In this document: positions 33,493-42,114 of the stretch, piece by piece | Numbering within the stretch: the stretch's first letter is position 1 | Layout of the letters: each line of letters opens with the position of its first letter | Assembly: GCF_900142185.1 (NCBI RefSeq) | Contig: NZ_FQZZ01000002.1 | Coordinates: forward strand, 62,001-126,000 | Direction: 5' to 3' | DNA from: Lutimaribacter pacificus | GTDB lineage: Bacteria > Pseudomonadota > Alphaproteobacteria > Rhodobacterales > Rhodobacteraceae | Length of the DNA stretch: 64,000 nucleotides | Program-made: the position numbers and the translations under genes | The notes under the pieces: generated by a model | What the model was told of the DNA's origin: nothing | Databases searched by the model: none | The model's input: the letters and a program-made list of their open reading frames with translations, nothing else

Positions 33493-34818
33493 TCAGTCAT
33501 CTTTCTGAAAGGGCGCGCGCCCGATGGATTCATACGATTCGAACCCGGCCCGCTTTGCGTCTTTCGGCGCATAGACATTCCGCAGGTCGGCCATGCGCGG
33601 CACGGTCATCTTCTTCGCCAGTTTCTTCAGGTCGAGCGCGCGAAATTCGTTCCATTCGGTCAGCAGCACCAGCAGGTCGGCGTTCTGCGCGGCCTTGTAG
33701 GCATCGTCGAGCCAGTGAACGCCGGGCAGCAGCGCCTCGCCCTCGTGCCTGCCCTGCGGGTCGACCACGCGCACCTTGGCGCCGCCGCCGACCAGCGCGG
33801 GCACGATGGTCAGGCTGGGCGCGTCGCGCATGTCGTCGGTGTTGGGCTTGAAGGTGACGCCAAGCACCGCGACCGTCTTGCCGTTGAACGAGCCGTCGCA
33901 AAGATCGAGCAGCTTGTCGATCATCCGGCGCTTGATCTCTTCGTTGACCTTGATGACGGTTTCGGTGATCTGCATCGGCACGGCATGGTCCTGCCCGATC
34001 CGCGCCAGCGCCTTGGTATCCTTGGGAAAGCAGGAACCGCCATAGCCCGGCCCGGCATGAAGGAACTTGTTGCCGATCCGCCCGTCCAGCCCGATGCCGC
34101 GCGCCACCTCTTTCACGTCGCCGCCTGCGCGTTCGCACAGCGCCGCGATTTCGTTGATGAAGGTGATCTTGGTCGCCAGAAAGGCGTTGGCCGCGTATTT
34201 GATCATCTCGGCCGATTCCAGATCGGTCGTGACGATGGGAAAGTCGCGCAGGTAGAGCGGGCGATAGATTTCTGCCATCACCTCGGCGGCGCGGTCGTTC
34301 TGCACGCCCACCACCACGCGGTCGGGTTTCATGAAATCCTCGATCGCGGCGCCTTCGCGCAGGAATTCAGGGTTCGAGGCGACGTCGAAATCCAGCTCCG
34401 GGTTGGCCTTGCGTATCGCCTTTTTGACCTGCCGGTTGGTGCCGACGGGCACGGTGGATTTCGTCACCACCACGACATAGCCCTTTGCCACCCGCGCGAT
34501 CTCTTCCGCGGCGGCCATCACATAGGTCAGGTCGGCATGCCCGTCGCCACGCCGCGTGGGTGTGCCCACGGCGATGAACACCGCATCGGCCCCGTCCACC
34601 GCCCTTTCCAGGTCCATGGTAAAGGACAGCCGCCCGGCCTCGACATTCTTGACCATCAGCTGATCCAGGCCCGGCTCGTAAATCGGCACCTCGCCCTGTT
34701 CCAGCCTTGCGATCTTGGCCGGGTCCCTGTCGACGCAGATCACATCATGCCCGAAATCGGAAAAACATACCCCCGAAACCAGCCCCACATAACCCGTCCC
34801 GATCATTGCGATTTTCAT
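33493..34818 (-). CDS. ugd: UDP-glucose 6-dehydrogenase
   Basis: 441 residues. The N-terminal NAD site is MIGTGYVGLVSGVCFSDFG; the catalytic cysteine is in HAGPGYGGSCFPKDTKAL near 262; the C-terminal UDP-binding domain has LGVTFKPNTDDMRDAPS. It oxidises UDP-glucose to UDP-glucuronate, a precursor of acidic polysaccharides. Together with the next upstream gene (CapD/FlaA1-like) it belongs to exopolysaccharide or capsule synthesis. Confidence 0.94.
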   Translation of the reverse strand: MKIAMIGTGYVGLVSGVCFSDFGHDVICVDRDPAKIARLEQGEVPIYEPGLDQLMVKNVEAGRLSFTMDLERAVDGADAVFIAVGTPTRRGDGHADLTYVMAAAEEIARVAKGYVVVVTKSTVPVGTNRQVKKAIRKANPELDFDVASNPEFLREGAAIEDFMKPDRVVVGVQNDRAAEVMAEIYRPLYLRDFPIVTTDLESAEMIKYAANAFLATKITFINEIAALCERAGGDVKEVARGIGLDGRIGNKFLHAGPGYGGSCFPKDTKALARIGQDHAVPMQITETVIKVNEEIKRRMIDKLLDLCDGSFNGKTVAVLGVTFKPNTDDMRDAPSLTIVPALVGGGAKVRVVDPQGRHEGEALLPGVHWLDDAYKAAQNADLLVLLTEWNEFRALDLKKLAKKMTVPRMADLRNVYAPKDAKRAGFESYESIGRAPFQKDD

Positions 34819-34938
34819 TCGCCTGGTCCTGCTGTTCGTGTTGTGGCGATCTTTTCGCCAGACCGGCCCCCAGTGTCAATCGGACCCGTGATCGCGGGGG
34901 TGCCGGGCGGAAAACCGTGTTGAAAATGCCGGGCGGGA

Positions 34939-36801
34939 TCAGGCGCGCGCTGCCAGTTGCAGGTCGCTTTCGGGCTGTTCGACCCAGCGGGCCAGCACCT
35001 CGCGCGCCGCCTTCGCGTCATGCGCGTCGATCGCGTCGCGCAGGTCGCGCAGGGCGTTGGCCATCTCGATCTCGGACAGGGCGCTTTCCTGCGCGCGCAG
35101 GATTCCGGGATGCGGTGTGGTCAGCATATCGGCCGAAATCAGCAACTCTTCGCGCAGCTTCTCGCCGGGGCGCAGGCCGGTGATGCGGATCTCGATATCG
35201 CCGTCGGGGGTGTCCGCGTCACGAACCGCCAGCCCGGCGCCTTCGATCATCTGGCGGGCAAGGGTGCGGATCGGCACGGGCTGCCCCATGTCCAGCACGA
35301 AAAGGTCGCCGCCCCGCGCGTAGGACCCCGCCAGCAGGACAAGGCGCGCGGCCTCGGACCGGGTCATGAAATAGCGGCTGACCTGCTCATGCGTCAGCGT
35401 CACCGGGCCACCCCGCGCGATCTGTTCCCGGAAAAGCGGGATCACCGACCCGGACGAGCCGAGCACGTTGCCAAAGCGCACCATGGCGAATTTCGTGCGC
35501 GTCGCGCGCGTGGCAAGATCCTGCACCACCATTTCGGCCAGCCGTTTCGACGCGCCCATGACATTGGCGGGGCGCACCGCCTTGTCCGACGAGACAAGGA
35601 TGAACCGCCGCACCCCGGCCCGGAGCGCCGCCGCCGCGATCACGCGGGTGCCGAAGACGTTGTTCCAGAGCCCCGCGATCTCGTTACCCTCGACCAGCGG
35701 CACGTGTTTGTAGGCGGCGGCGTGCACGATCACCTCGACCCGGTGGATTTTCAGGATATGCGCCACCAACCCCATATCCGTGACCGAGCCCAGGACCGGC
35801 ACGATGTCCGCGCCCTGCGGATCGGCGCGCATCTCGGTGTCGATGGTGTAGAGGGCAAGCTCGGAATGATCGAGCAGGATCAGCCGCGCCGGCGCACATG
35901 CCAGAAGCTGCCGGCAGAGTTCCCCGCCGATCGTGCCGCCCGCGCCGGTGATCAGGATCGTCCGCCCGGTATAGCTGTGCGCGGCGCCGGGCAGATCGGC
36001 GTCCAGATGCGCGCGGCCCAGCAACTCCTCGACCGGCTGCGCGGCCTGCTGCAGGCTGACCCCGCTGCCGCTGACAAGTGTTGCGAATGACGGCAGCGAA
36101 TGCAGCTCGACCCCAAGCGGGCGCAGCCGCCGCGCGATACGCATCTGCGCGCGGGCATCGACCGAGGGCATGGCCAGAACGATCCTGTCGATCCTGTGCC
36201 GCGCCGTCAGGGCCGCCAGTTCCAGGGGGGCAAAGACCGGCAACCCGGCGACGACAAGCCCCTGCAGCGCGGGGTTGTCGTCGACAAAGGCGACCGGCGT
36301 TACCGCGTCATCGGTGCGCAGCGCGGCGGCCAGTTGTTGCCCGGTCCGGCCCGCGCCGTAGACGATCACGCGCATCCGGTCCTGCCCGCGGCGATAGATG
36401 GCGATCAGCGCCTGCCGCAGCAGCACGCGCCACGATACCGACAGGATCAGGTAGGCCATCGTGACCGTCACGAAGGCGCGGGGAAACAGGGGGTGCAGCA
36501 TCAGGTGATTGACCGCCAGCCCGCCCAGCCCGGTCAGCGCGGCAAAAAGCGCGGTCCTGACGATTCCGCGGCTTTCATAGGCATTCAGCTTGATCCGGGG
36601 CAGGCCGGTCAGGATGGCCGCCAGCGCGGCGATGGCGGATATGGCCAGCGTCAGCCAGACGATGCGCGCGCCCTCGGGCGGGGTGCCGGTCAGGGCAACG
36701 GCCAGCAAAACCGCCAGCGGCACCATCGCGATATCGAGCGTCAGAAAGATCAGCCGCTTCTGGAACCGCGAAAGAGAGGTCACCATCCTGTAAAGAAACA
36801 T
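34939..36801 (-). CDS. Membrane nucleotide-sugar epimerase/dehydratase, CapD/WbpM/FlaA1 type
   Basis: 620 residues. Four membrane segments fill the first 135, then a CoA-binding-like Rossmann domain (VIVYGAGRTGQQLAAALR). The catalytic SDR domain starts at ILITGAGGTIGGELCRQLL near 289. A YKHVP motif replaces the tyrosine region in the way usual for this family (HAAAYKHVPLVEGN). Relatives are UDP-GlcNAc 4,6-dehydratases feeding surface glycans. Upstream lies a tandem GTGGTAAACG repeat that may control it. Confidence 0.88.
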   Translation of the reverse strand: MFLYRMVTSLSRFQKRLIFLTLDIAMVPLAVLLAVALTGTPPEGARIVWLTLAISAIAALAAILTGLPRIKLNAYESRGIVRTALFAALTGLGGLAVNHLMLHPLFPRAFVTVTMAYLILSVSWRVLLRQALIAIYRRGQDRMRVIVYGAGRTGQQLAAALRTDDAVTPVAFVDDNPALQGLVVAGLPVFAPLELAALTARHRIDRIVLAMPSVDARAQMRIARRLRPLGVELHSLPSFATLVSGSGVSLQQAAQPVEELLGRAHLDADLPGAAHSYTGRTILITGAGGTIGGELCRQLLACAPARLILLDHSELALYTIDTEMRADPQGADIVPVLGSVTDMGLVAHILKIHRVEVIVHAAAYKHVPLVEGNEIAGLWNNVFGTRVIAAAALRAGVRRFILVSSDKAVRPANVMGASKRLAEMVVQDLATRATRTKFAMVRFGNVLGSSGSVIPLFREQIARGGPVTLTHEQVSRYFMTRSEAARLVLLAGSYARGGDLFVLDMGQPVPIRTLARQMIEGAGLAVRDADTPDGDIEIRITGLRPGEKLREELLISADMLTTPHPGILRAQESALSEIEMANALRDLRDAIDAHDAKAAREVLARWVEQPESDLQLAARA

Positions 36802-36892
36802 CCAGCACCCTGCACGATCGCAAACCGGTTACGAAAGGGCCCGGGCGCACCGGAAACGCGCATTTGGCCCATGCCTCCGGCTTGGACCCAAA

Positions 36893-36913
36893 GTGGTAAA
36901 CGGGTGGTAAACG
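36893..36913 (-). promoter_or_regulatory. Tandem decamer repeat upstream of the CapD-like gene
   Basis: GTGGTAAACG at 36893-36902 and again at 36904-36913, 11 bp apart, about one helical turn. It lies some 90 bp upstream of the CapD-like start, in its promoter region. Two same-face sites suggest a dimeric activator or repressor; the protein is unknown. Confidence 0.4.
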
Positions 36914-36941
36914 AAAGTGGAAAAACCCGCCGGCGCGGCGA

Positions 36942-37856
36942 TCAGACCGGGGAAAACCCGCCCAGGTGCTTTTCGCCGCGCGCGCGGGCCAGGTCGATCT
37001 GGTGCTGGCGTTCACGGAACCGCGCCTTGTCTTCGTCGCTGGTTTCATCGGCGCAAAGGTGGCAGCTGACGCCATGCTCGTACTCCGGGCGGTCGCGGTC
37101 CCCGGGCAGGATCGGGCGGCGGCAGGCGTGGCACAGCAGGTGCGGCCCCTCTTTCAGCCCGTGTTCCACCGACACGCGCCCGTCGAAGACGAAACAGGCG
37201 CCTTGCCATGTGCTGTCGTCGGCAGGCACCTCTTCAAGGTATTTCAGGATGCCGCCCTTCAGGTGATAGACCTCGGGCACGCCCTGGCCCAGCAGGAAAT
37301 TGGTCGATTTCTCGCACCGGATGCCGCCGGTGCAGAACATGGCGATCCGCTTGTTGTGGAATCGCCCCTTGTTCTGTTCCCACCAGTCGGGAAACTCGCG
37401 GAAACTGTCGGTCTGCGGATCGACCGCGCCTTCGAACGTGCCGATGGCCACCTCGTAATCGTTGCGGGTGTCGATCACCACCACGTCGTCGCTGCGGATC
37501 AGGTCGTTCCAGTCCTGCGGCGCGACGTAATGGCCGACGCGGGCGCGCGGGTCGATATCGGGCTGCCCCATCGTCACGATCTCGCGCTTGAGCTTGACCT
37601 TGGTGCGGGCAAAGGGCTGCTCGGCCGCGGCGCTTTCCTTCCACTCCAGACCGGCGCAGCCGGGCAGGGCGCGCACGTGGGACAGCACAGCGTCGATACC
37701 GGCACGATCCCCCGCGATGGTGCCGTTGATCCCCTCGCGTGCCAGCAGCAGCGTGCCGGTCACGCCCTTGTCCTGCATCAGCGACAAAAGCGGCCCGCGC
37801 AGGGCAGCGGGGTCGTCGAAGCGGGTAAAGTGGTAAAGGGCGGCCAGGATATACAT
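36942..37856 (-). CDS. trhO: tRNA uridine(34) 5-hydroxylase TrhO, rhodanese-like
   Basis: 304 residues. The catalytic cysteine of the rhodanese domain is in [19 protein letters not shown] near 185; the N-terminal acylphosphatase-like domain ([14 protein letters not shown]) is typical of the YceA/TrhO family. A C-terminal cysteine cluster (CHACRRP, CHLCADE) fits the longer form. Known members use oxygen to hydroxylate U34 of some tRNAs. Confidence 0.92.
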   Translation of the reverse strand: MYILAALYHFTRFDDPAALRGPLLSLMQDKGVTGTLLLAREGINGTIAGDRAGIDAVLSHVRALPGCAGLEWKESAAAEQPFARTKVKLKREIVTMGQPDIDPRARVGHYVAPQDWNDLIRSDDVVVIDTRNDYEVAIGTFEGAVDPQTDSFREFPDWWEQNKGRFHNKRIAMFCTGGIRCEKSTNFLLGQGVPEVYHLKGGILKYLEEVPADDSTWQGACFVFDGRVSVEHGLKEGPHLLCHACRRPILPGDRDRPEYEHGVSCHLCADETSDEDKARFRERQHQIDLARARGEKHLGGFSPV

Positions 37857-37954
37857 GCGGGCGATTTACGCCCAAGCGCGCCGCCCCGCAAGCGTCAGGA
37901 TTGACGCGCCTCACCGTGACCCCTACGCCTGTGGCAAAAGAACGGAGCCCACAG

Positions 37955-38560
37955 ATGCCTGACGCCAACGAAGCCCTGATCGTAATCGACGTGCAAAAGG
38001 ATTTCTGCCCCGGCGGCGCGCTGGCTGTCCCCGGGGGCGACCAGATCGTGCCGGGTATCAACGCGCTGATGGCCGGGGCCGGGGCGGTTGTGCTGACGCA
38101 GGATTGGCATCCGTCCGGCCATTCCTCCTTCGCATCGTCGCACGAAGGCCGCGACCCTTACGAGGTGATCGACATGCCGTATGGCCCCCAGGTCCTGTGG
38201 CCCGATCACTGTGTGCAGGGTCGCAAGGGCGCGCGGTTCCACGCGGGCCTGCAGGTGGATCATGCCGACATGATCATCCGCAAGGGATACAACCCGGACA
38301 TCGACAGCTATTCCGCCTTTTTCGAGAACGACCATGAAACCCCGACAGGGCTGGAGGGGTATCTGCGCACACGCGGCATCGACAGGCTGGTGATGGTCGG
38401 CCTTGCCACCGATTTCTGCGTCAATTACTCGGCCGTGGATGCCGCAGGGCTGGGTTTCGACGTGACCGTGCGGCTGGACCTGTGCCGGGGGATCGACCTT
38501 GACGGCTCGCTCGACGCCGCGCTTGCGGGGATGCGGCAGGCGGGCGTGACCCTCGCCTGA
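37955..38560 (+). CDS. pncA: Nicotinamidase
   Basis: 201 residues from the ATG at 37955 (MPDANEALIVIDVQKDFCPGG). Catalytic aspartate in VIDVQKDF, metal ligands in TQDWHPSGHSSF, lysine in IIRKGYNPDIDSYSAF, and the nucleophilic cysteine in LATDFCVNYSAVDA. It converts nicotinamide to nicotinate. The nicotinate phosphoribosyltransferase gene follows 71 bp later, giving the two-step NAD salvage route. Confidence 0.93.
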   Translation: MPDANEALIVIDVQKDFCPGGALAVPGGDQIVPGINALMAGAGAVVLTQDWHPSGHSSFASSHEGRDPYEVIDMPYGPQVLWPDHCVQGRKGARFHAGLQVDHADMIIRKGYNPDIDSYSAFFENDHETPTGLEGYLRTRGIDRLVMVGLATDFCVNYSAVDAAGLGFDVTVRLDLCRGIDLDGSLDAALAGMRQAGVTLA

Positions 38561-38631
38561 CACCGCCCGCAGCTTGCAACCTGCGGCCCGGATGCTTTAA
38601 CCAGACCCAACCGTAAATCCCGGAGGCCGCC

Positions 38632-39924
38632 ATGGTCGACATCGCCAACCGCGTCTGGAACCACAAGTGGAAGATCGACCCGATCGTGCGGTCGCTGATC
38701 GACACCGATTTCTACAAGCTGCTGATGTGCCAGTCGGTCTTTCGCAACAGGCCCGACACGCAGGTAACGTTCAGCCTGATCAACCGCACAAAGTCGATCC
38801 GCCTGGCCGACCTGATCGACGAGGGCGAACTGCGTGAGCAGCTCGACCATATCCGCTCGCTCCGGCTGACCCGCGGCGAAAGCACCTGGCTGCGCGGCAA
38901 CACCTTCTATGGCAAGCGCCAGATGTTCCGCCCCGATTTCATGGAGTGGTTCGAGAACCTGCAACTGCCGCCCTATCACCTGGAAAAACACGACGGGCAG
39001 TACGAACTGACCTTCGAAGGATCGTGGCCCGAGGTGATGCTGTGGGAAATCCCCGCGCTGGCCGTTCTGATGGAACTGCGCGGCCGTGCCGTTCTGCACG
39101 AGATGAAGCGGTTTGAACTGCAGGTGCTGTATGCCCGCGGCATGACCAAGCTATGGGAAAAGGTCGAGACGCTGCGCCAGATCGACGGGCTGCGGCTGGC
39201 CGATTTCGGTACCCGGCGGCGGCATTCCTTCCTGTGGCAGGATTGGTGCGTGCGCGCGCTGCACGAAGGGTTGGGCGACAATTTCGTCGGCACCTCGAAC
39301 TGCCTGATCGCCAAGAACCGCGATCTCGAGGCGATCGGCACCAATGCCCATGAACTGCCGATGGTCTATGCTGCGCTGGCCGATACCGACGAGGAGCTGG
39401 CCCAGGCGCCCTATCAGGTTCTGGCCGACTGGCACGAAGAGCATTCCGGCAACCTGCGCATCATCCTGCCCGACACCTACGGCACCGAAGGGTTCCTGGA
39501 CCGCGCGCCCGACTGGCTGGCGGGCTGGACCGGGATACGCATCGACAGCGGCGATCCGGTGAAGGGCACCGAAACCGCGATCCGCTGGTGGAAGGAGCGG
39601 GGCGAGGACCCGACGAAGAAGCTGGTGATCTTTTCCGACGGGCTGGACGTGGACAAGATCGCGGAGCTGCAGGCGCATTTCGCGGGCCGGGTGCGCATCT
39701 CTTTCGGCTGGGGCACGCTGCTGACCAACGATTTCCGCGGCCTGACCGACGGCGATGCGCTGGCGCCGTTCTCGCTGGTCTGCAAGGCGGTGTCGGCCAA
39801 TGGCCGGCCCACGGTGAAATTGTCGGACAACCCCGAAAAGGCGATGGGCCCCGCGGACGAGATCGCGCGCTACAAGCGCGTGTTCGGCGTGGGCGAGCAG
39901 GAGCGGATGGAGGTCGTGGTTTGA
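38632..39924 (+). CDS. pncB: Nicotinate phosphoribosyltransferase
   Basis: 430 residues. The N-terminal [15 protein letters not shown], the autophosphorylation-histidine region [15 protein letters not shown] near 190 and [10 protein letters not shown] are characteristic; [13 protein letters not shown] and [10 protein letters not shown] form the PRPP-binding barrel. CCGGAGGCC precedes the ATG. It joins nicotinate to PRPP, completing the salvage started by PncA. Confidence 0.95.
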   Translation: MVDIANRVWNHKWKIDPIVRSLIDTDFYKLLMCQSVFRNRPDTQVTFSLINRTKSIRLADLIDEGELREQLDHIRSLRLTRGESTWLRGNTFYGKRQMFRPDFMEWFENLQLPPYHLEKHDGQYELTFEGSWPEVMLWEIPALAVLMELRGRAVLHEMKRFELQVLYARGMTKLWEKVETLRQIDGLRLADFGTRRRHSFLWQDWCVRALHEGLGDNFVGTSNCLIAKNRDLEAIGTNAHELPMVYAALADTDEELAQAPYQVLADWHEEHSGNLRIILPDTYGTEGFLDRAPDWLAGWTGIRIDSGDPVKGTETAIRWWKERGEDPTKKLVIFSDGLDVDKIAELQAHFAGRVRISFGWGTLLTNDFRGLTDGDALAPFSLVCKAVSANGRPTVKLSDNPEKAMGPADEIARYKRVFGVGEQERMEVVV

Positions 39925-40014
39925 TTTCCGCCTTGCGGAAGGAAATCCCACCCTCTTGCATTCCGACCGCGCGCCGGTGAATCTCCCCCGGAACACGAGG
40001 AGGTTCGCACATCC

Positions 40015-41589
40015 ATGATCCCCATCGCCCCGCCCGCGCCCGACAATCCGCCCCATGAAACCGTCAACGACATGATCCGCGCCAGCGCCGCGCGTAACCC
40101 GGGGCGCATGGCGGTGGTGTGCGGCGACACGCGCCGGACATGGGCGGAATTCGACGAACGGGTGAACCGCGTGGCCAACGCGCTGATCGGCATGGGCGTG
40201 GCAAAGGGCGACCGCGTGGCAATGCTGGCGCCGAACTCGGCGGAATATGCCGAACTGTTCATCGGCACGCTGCGTGCCGGTGCGATCATCACGCCGCTGT
40301 CCACGATGGCCGCGTCCGGGGCGCTGGAAAAGATGTTGCTGGATTGCGGGGCAAAGACGTTCTTCCTTGCCGATCAATACCGCGACCTTGCCGCACCTTT
40401 CCTGTCAGGACTCGCGGCGCAGACCGTGGCGCTGGATTTCGACGCCGGCCTGCCGCGATACGAGGATCTGCTGGCCCGCGCCGATACCTCCGATCCGGCC
40501 GTTCCCGTCACGCTGGATGATCCGTGCAACCTGATCTATTCCTCGGGCACCACCGGTACGCCCAAGGGCATCCTGCACAATCACTGGATGCGCGCGGCGC
40601 AGATGTCGCGGGTGGGGCCCAACGGTTATGCCGATGACGACGCGCGCACGCTGATTTCGACGCCGCTCTATTCCAATACCACCATCGTCTGTTTCCTGCC
40701 CGCGCTGGTGGGCGGCGGAACCGCCCACCTGATGCCGAAATTCGATGCGCGCCGGTATCTTGAGATCGTGCAGGCCGAACGCATCACCCACACCATGCTG
40801 GTGCCGGTGCAATACAAGCGCATCATGGACGTGCCCGATTTCGACGATTTCGACCTGTCCTCGATGCGGTGCAAGTTTTCCACCTCGGCGCCGCTGCGCG
40901 CGGATGTGAAGGCCGACGTTCTGGCCCGCTTTCCCGGCAAGCTGATCGAATATTACGGCCTGACCGAAGGTGGCGGCGTGACCGTGCTGGTGGCAGACGA
41001 GCAGCCCGGCAAGCTGCATACCGTGGGCGCCCCGGCCGAGTTTTCCGAGATCCGCATCATCGACGAGGACGGCAAGCCGCTGCCGCAGGGCCAGGTGGGC
41101 GAGATCGTGGGCCGCTCTCCCACCATGATGTCGGGTTATTTCGGGCGCGACGACCTGACCGCCGAGTACATCTGGACGGATGGGGATGGCACGCAGTTCT
41201 TCCGCTCGGGCGACATGGGCCGTTTCGACGAGGACGGGTTCCTGATCCTGTCGGACCGCAAGAAGGACATGATCATTTCCGGCGGGCTGAACATCTATGC
41301 CGACGATCTGGAGCTGGTGCTGCTGTCCGACCCGGATGTCATGGACGCGGCGGTGATCGGTGTGCCGTCGGAGGCCTGGGGCGAAACCCCGCTGGGGCTG
41401 GTGGTGCTGCACGCCGGGGCCGAACGCGGTGCGGACGATATATGCCGGGCGGCGAACGAACGGCTGGGCAAAAGCCACCGCCTGTCGGCGGTCGAAATCC
41501 GCGACGACCTGCCGCGCAGTTCCATCGGCAAGATCCTGAAGCGTGAATTGCGCGCACCCTATTGGGAAGCAGCCGGGCGGCAGATCTGA
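40015..41589 (+). CDS. AMP-forming acyl-CoA synthetase
   Basis: 524 residues of the ANL superfamily. The AMP-binding P-loop is IYSSGTTGTPKGILHNH near 172; further motifs YYGLTEGGG near 305, SGDMGRFDEDGFLILSDRKKDMIISGGLNIYADDLE near 395-430, and the C-terminal lysine in SSIGKILKRELR. The acid substrate cannot be read from the sequence. AGGAGGTTCGCACATCC precedes the ATG. Confidence 0.9.
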   Translation: MIPIAPPAPDNPPHETVNDMIRASAARNPGRMAVVCGDTRRTWAEFDERVNRVANALIGMGVAKGDRVAMLAPNSAEYAELFIGTLRAGAIITPLSTMAASGALEKMLLDCGAKTFFLADQYRDLAAPFLSGLAAQTVALDFDAGLPRYEDLLARADTSDPAVPVTLDDPCNLIYSSGTTGTPKGILHNHWMRAAQMSRVGPNGYADDDARTLISTPLYSNTTIVCFLPALVGGGTAHLMPKFDARRYLEIVQAERITHTMLVPVQYKRIMDVPDFDDFDLSSMRCKFSTSAPLRADVKADVLARFPGKLIEYYGLTEGGGVTVLVADEQPGKLHTVGAPAEFSEIRIIDEDGKPLPQGQVGEIVGRSPTMMSGYFGRDDLTAEYIWTDGDGTQFFRSGDMGRFDEDGFLILSDRKKDMIISGGLNIYADDLELVLLSDPDVMDAAVIGVPSEAWGETPLGLVVLHAGAERGADDICRAANERLGKSHRLSAVEIRDDLPRSSIGKILKRELRAPYWEAAGRQI

Positions 41590-41596
41590 TCCGCGC

Positions 41597-42034
41597 CTAT
41601 CCCAGCCGGTGCGCCATCTGGCGCAGCGCCAGAAGGTAGCCGTTCGTGCCGCAGCCCGCGATCACCCCGTCGGCGCGCGCCGAGACATAGGAGTGATGGC
41701 GGAACGCCTCGCGCTTGTGGATGTTCGAGATATGCACCTCGATCACCGCGCCGTCATACATGTTCAGCGCATCGAGGATCGCCACCGAGGTATGGGTATA
41801 GGCCGCCGGGTTGATGATGATCCCGGCCGCGCTGTTACGGGCCTGCTGAATCCAGGTCACCAGCTCGCCCTCGTCATTGCTCTGGCGGAAATCGACCGTC
41901 AGGGACAGTTCCCCGGCCAGCGCCGCGCAGGCCGCTTCCACGTCCTGCAGCGTTTGCGCGCCATAGATATCGGGCTCGCGCGCGCCCAGAAGGTTCAGGT
42001 TCGGCCCGTTCAGGATCAGGATCGTCTGGCTCAT
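41597..42034 (-). CDS. aroQ: Type II 3-dehydroquinate dehydratase
   Basis: 145 residues, the normal length. Motifs: [23 protein letters not shown] with the catalytic tyrosine, [17 protein letters not shown], and [18 protein letters not shown] with the catalytic histidine. Third step of the shikimate pathway. It converges on the acyl-CoA synthetase gene with 7 bp between stops. Confidence 0.95.
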   Translation of the reverse strand: MSQTILILNGPNLNLLGAREPDIYGAQTLQDVEAACAALAGELSLTVDFRQSNDEGELVTWIQQARNSAAGIIINPAAYTHTSVAILDALNMYDGAVIEVHISNIHKREAFRHHSYVSARADGVIAGCGTNGYLLALRQMAHRLG

Positions 42035-42114
42035 GCTGCTCTTGCCCTATGCCCATGCGCCCGCTGTCGGGGCTTTGGCGCAGTATCGGGCTTTGCGCCG
42101 CGCCTGTCGAGGGG

